Origin: Aurelia coerulea
Taxonomy: Eukaryota; Cnidaria; Scyphozoa; Semaeostomeae; Ulmaridae
Length of the DNA stretch: 64,000 nucleotides
Assembly: GCA_039566865.1 (NCBI GenBank)
Contig: CM076944.1
Location: 20,606,501-20,670,500 of the forward strand
Direction of reading: 5' to 3'
Position numbers and translations under genes: made by a program. The notes below the pieces were generated by a model that worked only from the letters and a program-made list of their open reading frames with translations, had not been told where the DNA came from and searched no databases. Below, piece by piece: positions 54,956 through 64,000 of this stretch (its first letter is position 1; each line of letters opens with the position of its first letter).

Positions 54956-55394
54956 TCAATCTTGAGGTGAATTCGCTCGACACCATCCAGATATTCTGGC
55001 AACAAGACGACAAACTGCAGCTTCCTCTTTGTCTTCATCATTACAAACATCATCGTCGACATCCATCATGGCTTCGTCTTCTCTCTCTTCCGTTTCATCG
55101 TCATCAATATCATCATCCTCAACGTCAGATTCACTGTTATCGTCGCCCCAGAAACAGTTGCGTACTGCTGAATTGGCTGCTTTTGCTAGTTGTTCCATCT
55201 TGGCCTCGAGGGTTGCGTGGCAGATGGAACAGACGCTGATATTTGGCAAGTTGCATTTGACGTGAAATGAATGACCACATGCTGAGTGGATTTTCCAGAG
55301 AGGACTCCTTCTTCTGCAACCAAGTTTGTCACATTTTCTGCATGAGACAGAGGTGCATACAACTCCTTTTGATTTTAAGATTTCCCCACACAAA
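54956..55394 (-). CDS. Exon 3: RING-H2-type zinc finger and acidic tail
   Basis: The frame has C895-x2-C898-x17-C916-x-H918-x2-H921-x2-C924-x7-C932-x2-C935, which fits RING-H2 spacing exactly. Extra cysteines lie just upstream (879, 890, 903). RING fingers usually recruit ubiquitin-conjugating enzymes, but in transposases similar fingers may only bind zinc for DNA or protein contact. The acidic run at 961-1001 is rich in D and E. The acceptor CCCCTCAG has a good pyrimidine tract (TTTATTTTTGCCCCTCAG). The open frame extends 8 codons upstream of the acceptor to an ATG, so a separate small RING protein starting at 55418 or nearby is the alternative. Confidence 0.7.
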
Positions 55395-58300
55395 CTGAGG
55401 GGCAAAAATAAACTCTCCAAACCGTATCATGTATGTCATAAAAGATATTTAGTTTTTGTTTCGGGTTTTGAGAATGTTCTTTCTACATAAGAACCAAAAT
55501 GACTCGAGTGAGAAAAAGAGGTATTTATCTTTCTGAGTAAGGTTCATAATTTTGTATAAATATAATATAATGGGCTATGATTCAAGAATGGTGAAGACTA
55601 TTGGCAATCTGGTAAATGCTGCTGATCTGGCATGCCAGATATAGTATTGTTGGGATATTTGAGGATATTTGTTAAAATAGTTAAGTTCCCCCCTTTTATC
55701 AATTGTATGTCTGGAGAGCTTACCCCACTTTTCAAGGGCTGGTAGTACCCAAGTCACTATTGTTTTCTTGTTTTTTGAAACAACCACTTAATATCAACTT
55801 TCACTGTTATTAGAAGTGAATCTATTTCCAACAAACTGCTGATAAATTGTTTTAATGAGTGGCAATTTTTTAATAAAAGCAATGGCACTTGCTTTACTCC
55901 CTGGGGTATGTGACTGGGGAAGTGATTGGGGTGTGTGGAAAGCCTTCGCACCCTATCCCTGTCACATAAAAAATGCCCCAAAAGTATAACCTGTCACATA
56001 AAATTTTCCTAAAGTATTCATGATTCATTGTTGCAACAGAATTCCAAAAATTTTCCTTTCTGTATGACAACGGACCATGTATTATAATTTTCTTGTCAAT
56101 TATAATTATACCTTTTCCTATAATTTTTACCACAAAAAGGATACCATGTTGAGTGGCACATCTCAAGTCAAGTATGGGACTCTTCCAGGATTTTACTTCA
56201 ACCCAAGAATCATGATCAAAATTTAGTAGCAGAAAATATTAAAGATTCCCTTTTTATTTAATGTTTCCCCTGAAAAAATATAATTGCATTGAACTTAGCC
56301 AACCCCCTGCTATTTCTAATTGTTGAATTCCATGTAAGAAAAAGGTAAACATCTCACTTTTCAGGCCATGGTGGATTTTCCTGTGATATGAAGCCAAGGG
56401 GGAGGACTTTGTTTGTGACAGTTTCATCACCAAATAGATTGGGCAATTTCCACTTAACCACATCTTTTCGCTGCCGTGGTGCCCTCTCCAGAACAGTTGC
56501 AGCTCCAAGGTTCTCATTTATCTCTTGAAACTTCCCGGTTAGATATTGTGCTGCTTTAATTTTCAGCTGATCAACTCTCTTGTTGCTGAAATTATATTTC
56601 TTTGGAGGAACAAATCGTGACTTAAATGAATGCAGCTCGTGCTTGCAGGCATCAATCTCTTTGGCTTTGAAGTTGATCTGGTCTCCTGTGTTGCCTTCTT
56701 TGGTTCTTGCCCGCAAGACCGAATGAAAGTTCTCCACAGGATATTCGTCAAAAGCTACAAGGGAGCTGAGCATTTTCTCAAAGAATGGGTGGTTTCTGTC
56801 CTTCCAGTACCTGAACATGGATAGAGCTACCAGCAAGGCTTTATCATAGTGACGCCTTTGAAACACCATGAACATCACCCAGCATCGTAAGAGTGACTGG
56901 CAATATTGCTCATAATTATTGCACTTGAAGACAATTGAGTAAATACTCAATACAAGTGGAACATAATTATCAAGAAGGTTTAACAGAGTGAGGTACTGTA
57001 TATCTTTGCATTGAGAGAAAACAGGGAGAACCATATCACGAATGAGAGTCCACCCCCCATATATCACCTCTAGTAAAAGGGATATCCGCCATGGCTTTGG
57101 TTTTTTGGCTAACTTAGCTTTACTGCCAAAAAGGAAAGAATATAGATCAGCAAAGATGTGATGGAAAATCATCAAGACACACTCTCTAGAATTGATAGAG
57201 ATGTGTAATGGCCCAATCAATGGAGCTATACTCTTGCAAAGTGCAGGGATGTTTGCATCATCAGAATATGCTAACTGACGCATATAATATTGAGTTGGCC
57301 AGTCTCCAACAAATGGAACTAGGAATTTGTCAAGATATATGGAAAGACCATTTAGAAGCATGTGCTCAAGAGCAGAAAGAATATCAGAAAGAGATTTAAG
57401 AGGTGATTCAATGCAGTCAACCAGCTTGCAGTGATCCATACATCTCATTGTGCGAACCTCAGTCTGTTGGTAATCATGGACAACAAGTCTGTTTCTCTGT
57501 GCTTCTGGATCAAAATATTTTGATACCATCCAGTCTGGCATGACTTGAGCATAGCTCTTTGATAGGATGGGGATACCTTCTGCAAGGATATTCTTTATAA
57601 CAGTTATTTCAACTGGCTCTTCACTGAGACAAGGCAGGTTTCTATCTTTCTCAATTGCTTCAATATTTGGGAAAATTTTAACAAGAAGAGTTGTCATATG
57701 AGTTGCTTTGGTCTGAGTTTTGCTTTCAGGTCGGTGTTTCGTATGAATGTTATGATAATCGTCTATGAATATAGCCAGAAAGTGATTGTTCTTTGCTGCA
57801 TTCTCAAAGAAAGTAGACAGATTGTCAAGATGGGAGGAGGCAGAAGATTTTGCAGCTGATTTCACTGTGTGGGGATGGGCAGCAATTCCTAAATTCCGCA
57901 ATGAGATCAGGCCTTGTTCTGAAATGCCAAACTGTTGTAATGTCCTAGACAAAGTTACTTGGAAAGAGTTGGCTTTCTGAGATTGCCCATAAACCATCAT
58001 GTAGATGATGACCATTGTGCGAACTTTGCTGAGGTCCTTTCGATTTTTGGACATTTTCTCTGATATCATGGCATTGTAAATGGAAGAAAAGAGTTTCTTA
58101 GCTCCAGCTTGCTCGCAAAAACTTTCACAAGCATCTGGATCCATCTCTGGTCCTTCTGATCCTACAGGCAATGCATGTCTGATCTTATTCAACTCTTCTT
58201 TAAAGTTGCAGAACTGTTGTGCTTTTTCAAGTAATTTTTCAAAATCATCTTTCAGTAGAAAGGTACCTTCCATGGTCTGGCTTTCCTTCTCAACAGGCGT

Positions 58301-60085
58301 CTTAGTATTAACAATAATCATTTCATCAGAATCTGTCCACAAGTTCTGGCTAGGTTGGCTGAGGGAGATGGTGGACTCTTCTGTACTGTACTGACTATCT
58401 ATTTGTTCTAGTCCTTTTTTAACTAGTTTATCATATTCATCTTTAGAAAGAAATTTACCCTCCACTGTCTGGCATTCTTTATCAACAAACTTCTCAACAT
58501 CAAGGTTCATTACTACCTCATCTGAATCGGTCCACAATTTCTGGCTAGGGTGGCTAAGTGTAATAGTGGACTCTATGCTAAGCTGACTATCTATTTCTGA
58601 ACCTACTTGAAGGGTATCCATGTGATCTTTCTGAACTGAATGACCTTGACTGCTTTGAACTGGATGCTTGTCTGATTTACTTGGTGAATCACTCTCCACT
58701 ACAACGTCTGCTACTACCTTCTGGAGCTAAGTAGAAAGAAGTATAAACAGGATGGGGTGTCTTGCCAAAACAACAAGGAAGAAATGCAAGAAATGCAGAG
58801 GATAGTGCAGATGTGAAACTCTTTTGGAGAGTATGAACTATGTCTAATCTAAAAATTGATGAAATAAAATAATGGTAGTTCTGTATGAGTGATTGCTTTT
58901 TTAGTAAACATTTTTCTGGCCTTGATTCTGAAGGTACACATGTTTTCAAGAAACAAATTTATAAAGAAAGAATTAAAACAAATCTAGTACTATGTCTGAG
59001 AAGTGACAGGGAACTTAACTGACCATACTGTTTCTTCCCATGTGATATTACTTTGTATACATTATGTCAAGAAACATATCTGCAGCAGTGTTAGAAAATC
59101 TATGTGATAATTCATGCATTCATAAACAAGAAAAAATTGAGAAACTGGAGGTACTAAAATGGGGAAATGTTTATCCTGAATTAAGAAACTGTTAGTGTTA
59201 TGCCCTGATTCTTATAAAAAATGTGTAGGTGATAAAGTTTCATACAGTACACAAAGCCATCTTTGGTTTGTTGCAATTTAATGTGATGAAGATTGATTAG
59301 TTTTTTTTCTGGAGAACACACGTAGTCTCTGTCCAGGGGGGTCATTGCTGATTTTCCAAAATATGAGTTTAACAAAAGATGGCTGTGCAGAATTATATTC
59401 AACCTTGAGGGGGTGGGGGGGAGGTTAATCTGGTATGTTTAGGATATGGGTGCTCAGGCTGGGGGAGATATGGAACCAAAAATAGTTTTCTTAACCTACA
59501 TGCCCAAAAATGTGTAGTCCACATCCAAAATATATGGGAACATGCCCTGAACAGAAAGATTTTGTGTCTTTTGATAATGTTGTTTTATTTTGATTTTGTT
59601 TGTAAATCAACTTTATAATTTTCTAATTTTTCTCAAATAGGAGACAAAAAAATTGTTGTACAAATTACTGACCCAAATAAGTATTTTCTGCCAGAATTTT
59701 AGACCCAAAAATTGACCTGGTCCTGAGCACCCATATCCTATAGGGGTGCCCCTTATGACCACCTGTATCATTAATATAATAATACCAGAGTAGCCTCTGG
59801 GATGGGCTCATTCACAAGACTTACCTTCTTTTTTAAAATGAAGCACTGTGCAGGTGTCATGTGTTCCAGGAACTCAGGTTTCTCAAAGCATCTTTTCAGG
59901 CAGACACTGCAGATCCTTTCTCCCAATTTACTTGGCCTAAACCCTCTAATTTGCAAAAAAGTTTTGAAGATATTCCAAAGCTCAACAAGGCCACGAGATC
60001 TTAAATTTATCAACTTCCAATCTTCTTCTTCAACAAACCATTCATCGTGCAGAGGATTTCTACATGTTTTCTTTAGTTTTGGCAT
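54956..60085 (-). CDS. Predicted transposase-like protein with C-terminal RING finger (three exons, 1022 aa)
   Basis: This is a gene model assembled from three minus-strand exons: 60085-59825, 58726-56358 and 55394-54956. The introns have GT-AG ends (AAG/GTAAGT ... TACTTAG/CTC; GAAAA/GTGAGA ... CCCCTCAG/TTT). Phases agree: exon 1 ends on a codon, and exon 2 leaves two bases that exon 3 completes. The ATG at 60085 has A at -3 and is the first in frame after an upstream TAA. Layout in the predicted protein: Cys/His cluster about 59-81; duplicated acidic segment 133-258; candidate catalytic residues D409 or D410, D562 and E752; RING-H2 ligands 895-935; acidic tail 961-1001. The probable role is nuclear DNA cleavage and strand transfer at the inverted repeats that enclose it. 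The superfamily is not recognised with confidence; the GDW segment vaguely recalls DUF6589-type proteins. The second donor is the weakest part of the model. Confidence 0.72.
55395..56357 (-). other. Intron 2 of the transposase gene
   Basis: 963 bp with a GTGAGA donor and a CCCCTCAG acceptor, interrupting a codon after its second base. Unspliced, exon 2 would stop at TGA immediately across the donor. Nothing else is recognised apart from a short direct repeat CTGTCACATAAAA (55957-55969 and 55991-56003). Confidence 0.6.
56358..58726 (-). CDS. Exon 2: transposase-like core (789 codons)
   Basis: The largest open frame in the window, without a stop for 2.37 kb. There is no ATG at its start: the first codons follow a TACTTAG acceptor, and that TAG would be an in-frame stop, which supports an exon rather than a separate gene. 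In predicted-protein numbering, 133-196 and 197-258 are two related segments sharing WTDSDE and a QTxEGxF motif. FIDDYHNIHT is at 407-416, VGDWPTQ at 560-566 and DEYPVENFHSVLRART at 747-762. The three conserved-looking acidic positions, spaced about 150 and 190 residues apart with a largely helical insert before the last, fit a D-D-E nuclease fold. This is inferred from pattern, not from alignment. Confidence 0.8.
58727..59824 (-). other. Intron 1 of the transposase gene
   Basis: 1098 bp with a GTAAGT donor and a TTCTTTCTACTTAG acceptor, phase 0. Frames inside are short and overlap the boundaries. It includes G-rich stretches near 59407-59423 and a candidate nested mini-element at 59442-59738. 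Confidence 0.7.
59442..59738. mobile_element. Candidate 297-bp TA-flanked mini-element nested in intron 1
   Basis: GGATATGGGTGCTCAGG at 59442-59458 is repeated as a perfect inverted copy at 59722-59738, with TA immediately outside each end (59440-59441 and 59739-59740). A TA duplication with short inverted ends is the known pattern for Tc1/mariner-type MITEs. No empty-site copy is available in the window, so this stays tentative. Confidence 0.5.
59825..60085 (-). CDS. Exon 1: N-terminal Cys/His cluster (87 aa)
   Basis: Encodes MPKLKKTC... through ...CFILKKK and then runs into a strong donor, AAG/GTAAGT (59824-59823 are the GT). Residues C59, C62, H75 and C81, with C66 nearby, have C-x2-C-x12-H-x5-C spacing, which could bind zinc and perhaps recognise the transposon ends. 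The region before it is basic then acidic (KLKKTCR, VEEEDWK). Without splicing the frame would end 17 codons after the donor, so the exon reading is preferred over a stand-alone small protein. Confidence 0.65.
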
Positions 60086-60532
60086 TTTCACTTCAATTTT
60101 GTCAGGCTTAATCTTTTATCTTGTGATATCAAAGCAGGCTCTTAGTCACCAACAGACATGAATCCCCTATTTTCCCGCCAAATTTTTGACTTAGACCAAT
60201 CAAATCATTCAAATGTTAACCCATGATTAAAACATTCCCATGCAATTGATGAAAGAAGCCAACTTAATACTGTGAAAGTGAGAGGTGATGGACGAGGAAA
60301 AGTATGGCCTGGCTGACTCCTGGCTGATAAAAACCGACCAACATGCAGGAGTGATTTCAAAAATCGTATTAGACAAATCAAAAAGCCAACAAATGCATCC
60401 TAATGAAGCTCGTTCCAACTGACTCATTAGTTAGTCTATCATTTGTCGAAAATTGTCTGTCATTTTACCCGAAGCGAGTAAACCTTTTCATCATGTTCGT
60501 TTCGTTGGTACCATATTTGTTTACATGGAAGA
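60086..60532 (-). other. 5' flank of the transposase gene inside the right repeat
   Basis: 447 bp between the start codon and the right terminal repeat. An in-frame TAA lies ten codons before the ATG. It probably holds the 5' untranslated region and part of the promoter. No TATA box or other gene is recognised. Confidence 0.45.
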
Positions 60533-61127
60533 AATATTATTTTCGACTCTCACTCAAGACGAGGTAGGATTGCCACACCCACTGCCCGCCTCCCGACGCG
60601 GCGATGACCAGCGAACGGTGGGCTTTTGGCCTTGGGAAGTCGTTTCAGGTGGTGCAGGGAAGAACCTATCGTTGTCCTTTTGTGGTTAGGTGAGTTTTCT
60701 TATTTTGCTCAAGATTGCTAATCTAGAAGAAATATAGAACACCCAGAATCTGCGTTTGTAATCCACGGTTCATGGATGGGCCTAAAAGGAACGAAGATGG
60801 ATACCCGCGGGCTGTTTCTAGCCGATATTCAAAAATTTATTTCCAGCGATCTAAGCAATGCATCGGGAATGCCTCGGAGGGAAATGTGGGGAAAACACTA
60901 CTTTTCAAAAATAAATTTAAATCTTGAGGTTAGGGCCCGAAACCAGACGCACCGCGCCAGTAGAAGGGAGGGCGGTTTTTGCCCCATTATCCCCACAGCT
61001 TTCTTTGGTCGTCTTGTTTACATGTGACGTCAGGCAGAATGGCGTCAGAAAAATAAAGTGATCTGATTGGCTGAGGTAAAGAATGTAAACAAATGCGATA
61101 TTTGAATGAAACATTATCTGTCCTTGT
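60533..61127 (-). repeat. Right terminal inverted repeat (595 bp)
   Basis: Inverted partner of 54264-54858. It lies upstream of the predicted gene start at 60085 and so probably holds or borders its promoter. An ATTGG (CCAAT on the minus strand) lies at 61066-61070 and TGACGTCA at 61025-61032. No clear TATA box could be assigned. Confidence 0.92.
61025..61070 (-). promoter_or_regulatory. CRE palindrome and CCAAT box in the right repeat
   Basis: TGACGTCA (61025-61032) lies 33 bp from CCAAT read on the minus strand (61066-61070), the order expected of upstream elements for the minus-strand gene. The same pair sits in mirror image in the left repeat, so inward transcription from both ends is possible. 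This rests on motif recognition only. Confidence 0.35.
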
Positions 61128-61138
61128 TAGCTACAATA
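61128..61138. repeat. Right target-site duplication TAGCTACAATA
   Basis: Exact copy of 54253-54263. The following CATATTATGAAGAG continues the satellite monomer, as in uninterrupted copies. Confidence 0.85.
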
Positions 61139-64000
61139 CATATTATGAAGAGTATTGCGCTCATCGTTTTTTAAAACTTTAGTTCTGTCAGCTACTTCTT
61201 TTATAGCACTATATTAGTGCTGCAGCAACCATTGTAGGAAACATTACTATAGACATGAGTTCTTTCTTTAGTCTTATTTTAGCTTTACTGCATCAACAAA
61301 CATCGATTAATTAAATGTTTATTATCTCAAAGAAAACAAAATTTAAACACAAAAAGTTTGGATTAACGCACTTTATTAGCTAAAATAAATATTATAAAGA
61401 GTATTGCGCTCATCGTTCTTTAAAACTTTAGCTCTGCCAGTTACTTCTTTTATAGCACTATATTAGTGCTGTAGCAAACATTGTAGGAAACATTACTATA
61501 GACATTAGTTCTTTCTTTAGTCTTATTTTAGCTTTACCGCATCAACAAACATCGATTAATTAAATGTATTTTGTCTCAAAGAAAACAAAATATAAAGACA
61601 AAAAGTGTCGATTAACGCACTTTATTAGCTACAATTCATATTATAAAGAGTATTGCGCTCATCGTTCTTTAAAACCGTAGTTCTGCCAGTGACTTCTTTT
61701 ATAGCACTATATTAGTGCTGCAGCAACCTTTCTAGGAAACATTACTATAGACATTAGTTCTTTCATTAGTCTTATTTTAGCTTTACTGCATCTACAAACA
61801 TCGATTAATTAAATGTAATGCTCAAATAAAACAAAATACAAATACAAAAAGTGTGGATTAACGTACTTTATTAGCTACAATTCATATTATAAAGAGTATT
61901 GCGCTCATCGTTCTTTAAAAATTTGTTCTGCCAGCTACTTCTTTTATAGCACTATATTAGTGCTGCAGCAATTTTTCTAGGAAACATTACTATAGACATT
62001 AGTTCTTTCTTTAGTCTTATTTTAGCTATACTGCATCAAAAACCATCGATTAATTAAATGTTCATTTTCTCCTAGAAAACAAAATATAAAAACGAAAAGT
62101 GTGGATTAACGCACTTTATTAGCTACAATTCATATTATAAAGAGTATTGCGCTCATCGTTCTTTAAAACCGTAGTTCTGCCAGTGACTTCTTTTATAGCA
62201 CTATTTTAGTGCTGCAGCAACCATTCTTTGAAACATTGCTATAGACATTACTTCTTTCTTTAGGCTTATTTTAGCTCTACTGCATCAACAAACATCGATT
62301 AATTAAATGTTCATTTTCTCAAAGAAAACAAAATATAAACACAAATAGTGTGGACTACCCGCACTTTATTAGCTGCAATTCATATTATAAAGAGTATTGC
62401 ACTCATCGTTCTTTACAACTTTGGTTCTGCCAGCTACCTCTTTTAAAGCACTATATTATTGCTGCAGCAACCATTGTATGAAACATTACTTTAGACATTA
62501 GTTCTTTCTTTAGTCTTATTTTAGCTTTACTGCATCAACAAACATCGATTAATTAAATGCTCATTTTCTCAAAGAAAACAAAATATAAAAACGAAAAGTG
62601 TGGATTAACGCACTTTATTAGCTACAATTCATATTATAAAGAGTATTGCGCTCATCGTTCTTTAAAACCGTAGTTCTGCCAGTGACTTCTTTTATAGCAT
62701 TATATTAGTGCTGCAGCAACCATTCTTTGAAACATTGCTATAGACATTACTTCTTTCTTTATGCTTATTTTAGCTTTAATGCATCAATAAACATCGATTA
62801 TTTGAATGTTTATTTTCTCAAAGAAAATGAAATATAAATACAAAAAGTGTGAAGTTCCGCACTTTATTAGCTACAATTCATATTATATAAAGAGTATTGC
62901 GCTAATCGTTCTTTACAACTTTGGTTCTGCCAGCTACTTCTTTTATAGCACTATATTAGTGCTGCAGCAACCTTTCTAGGAAACATTACTACAGACATTA
63001 GTTCTTTCTTTAGTCTTATTTTAGCTTTACTGCATCAACAAACATCGATTATTTAAATGTTTATTTTCTCAAAGAAAACAAAATTTATACACAAAAAGTT
63101 TGTATTAACGCACTTTATTAGCTAAAATGAATATTATAAAGAGTATTGCGCTAATCGTTCTTTTAAACTTTAGTTCTGCCAGCTACTTCTTTTTATAGCA
63201 CTATATTAGTGCTGCAGCAACCATTGTAGGAAACATTACTTTAGACATTAGTTCTTTCTTTAGTCTTATTTTAGCTTTACTGCATCAATAAACATCGATT
63301 ATTTAAATGTTTATTTTATCAAAGAAAATAAATATAAATACAAAAAGTGTGGATTAACGCACTTTATTAGCTACAATTCATATTATAAAGAGTATTGCGC
63401 TCATCGTTCTTTAAAACTTTTGTTCTGCCAGCTACTTCTTTTATAGCACTATTTTAGTGCTGTAGCAACCATTGTAGGAAACATTACTATAGACATTAGT
63501 TCTTTCTTTAGTCTTATTTTAGCTTTACCGCATCAACAAACATCGATTAATTAAATGTATTTTGTCTCAAAGAAAACAAAATATAAACACAAAAAGTGTG
63601 GATTAACGTACTTTATTAGCTACAATTCATATTATAAAGAGAATTGCACTCATCGTTCTTTACAACTTTGGTTCTGCCAGCTACTTCTTTTATGGCACTA
63701 TATTAGTGCTGCAGCAACCTTTCTAGGAAACATTACTATAGACATTAGTTCTTTCTTTAGTCTTATTTTAGCTTTACTGCATCAACAAACATCGATTAAT
63801 TAAATGTTTATTTTTTAAAAGAAAACAAAATATAAGAACAAAAAGTGTAGATTAAAGTACTTTATTAGGTACAATTCATATTATAAAGAGTATTGCGCTC
63901 ATCGTTCTTCACAACTTTGGTTCTGCCAACTACTTCTTTTATAGCACTATATTAGTGCTGCAGCAACCAATCTTGGAAACAATACTATAGACATTAGTTC
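61128..64000. repeat. AT-rich ~249-bp satellite array, right block
   Basis: The satellite resumes in phase after the transposon (TAGCTACAATACATATTATGAAG) and runs to the window edge. Monomers here resemble those around 37.6-39.4 kb (shared AAAACGAAAAGTGTGG, CTACCCGCACTTT and CTAGAAAAC variants) as well as those around 46 kb. The 82-codon open frame at 63555 is a chance reading of one monomer. No gene is seen. Confidence 0.96.

Larger units (their letters stand above)
54264..61127 (-). mobile_element. 6.86-kb DNA transposon with 595-bp inverted repeats
   Basis: A unique 6864-bp insertion in one satellite monomer. The ends are long inverted repeats starting ACAAGGACAG (54264-54858 and 60533-61127). 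The 11-bp TAGCTACAATA is present on both sides (54253-54263 and 61128-61138) but occurs once in uninterrupted monomers (TTAGCTACAATACATATTATG). It carries one predicted three-exon minus-strand gene for a transposase-like protein with a RING finger. Composition is far less AT-rich than the satellite. Long inverted repeats with 9-11 bp duplications recall Mutator-like elements, but I see no Mutator-type motifs, so I leave the superfamily open. Intact termini, target duplication and reading frame suggest a recent and perhaps autonomous copy. Confidence 0.9.

Noticed and set aside
54928..55265. Plus-strand frames opposite the RING exon, rich in Ser or His/Arg
   Set aside because: They are antisense readings of the acidic tail and RING coding sequence; the minus-strand reading has a structured zinc-ligand pattern.
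57208..58394. Plus-strand frames of 63-104 codons opposite the transposase core
   Set aside because: They are short shadows of the long minus-strand frame without known motifs.
58689..58949. Minus-strand 86-codon frame crossing the exon 2 acceptor
   Set aside because: It lies in a different frame from the core exon and runs mainly through the intron; the splice signals explain the region better.
59181..59402. Minus-strand 73-codon frame in intron 1
   Set aside because: No motif is recognised, and it sits between well-defined splice sites; it is likely chance.
60453..61027. Plus-strand frames of 78 and 83 codons running outward through the right repeat
   Set aside because: They largely lie in the terminal repeat and point away from the gene. 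The first ends at a possible donor (TTAG/GTGAGT), but no downstream exon can be identified.
54264..61127. LTR retrotransposon
   Set aside because: The long terminal repeats are inverted, not direct, and no reverse transcriptase, protease or integrase motifs are present.
1..64000. Hammerhead ribozyme in the satellite, as found in some animal satellites
   Set aside because: I looked for the CTGATGA core on both strands of the monomer together with a GAAA partner and did not see it.
1..64000. CENP-B box in the satellite
   Set aside because: No match to the TTCG...CGGG core was seen in the monomer.

Overview
The window is eukaryotic, and almost all of it is one AT-rich tandem satellite. The monomer is about 249 bp, estimated from the spacing of a recurring ATGTTTATTTTC block. 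The satellite fills 1-51575, 52448-54263 and 61128-64000, roughly 225 monomer-equivalents by length. It carries no convincing gene. Two insertions break it: a short TTAA-flanked non-autonomous element (51576-52447) and a 6.86 kb DNA transposon with long inverted repeats (54264-61127). Spliceosomal introns, a satellite with higher-order structure and a piggyBac-like element together point to an animal. A marine invertebrate such as a cnidarian is my guess, because the transposon protein reminds me of uncharacterised cnidarian proteins. The species cannot be fixed from the sequence.

Satellite layout: monomers are organised in nested higher-order repeats. The largest is a near-identical tandem duplication of about 14.19 kb (about 9214-23404 and 23405-37597). 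Inside each copy is a 3492-bp-offset duplication. On the right, a 3449-bp block is duplicated in exact tandem (44391-47839 and 47840-51288). Further duplicated segments sit at offsets of 1761, 4250 and 4339 bp in the first 13 kb. Most monomers keep a short dyad (AGCACTATATTAGTGCT) that runs into a perfect 10-bp palindrome.

Transposon: the 6.86 kb element has 595-bp terminal inverted repeats differing at three positions by eye, and an 11-bp target duplication (TAGCTACAATA). Its minus strand can be assembled into one three-exon gene (60085 down to 54956) encoding a predicted 1022-residue protein. The order is an N-terminal Cys/His cluster, an internally duplicated acidic N-terminal segment, a core with a candidate D-D-E triad (DDYHNIH, GDWPTQ, PVENFHS), a C-terminal RING-H2-type zinc finger and an acidic tail. 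Both introns have GT-AG ends and compatible phases. The core exon is open over 2.37 kb, so the copy may be intact. I could not place it in a named superfamily, and it is the best candidate for something under-described here. A possible 297-bp TA-flanked mini-element lies in its first intron.

The 872-bp element at 51576-52447 has CCCTAATCC-type termini, a TTAA target duplication, subterminal G/C hairpins and three TGACGTCA palindromes, but no coding capacity.
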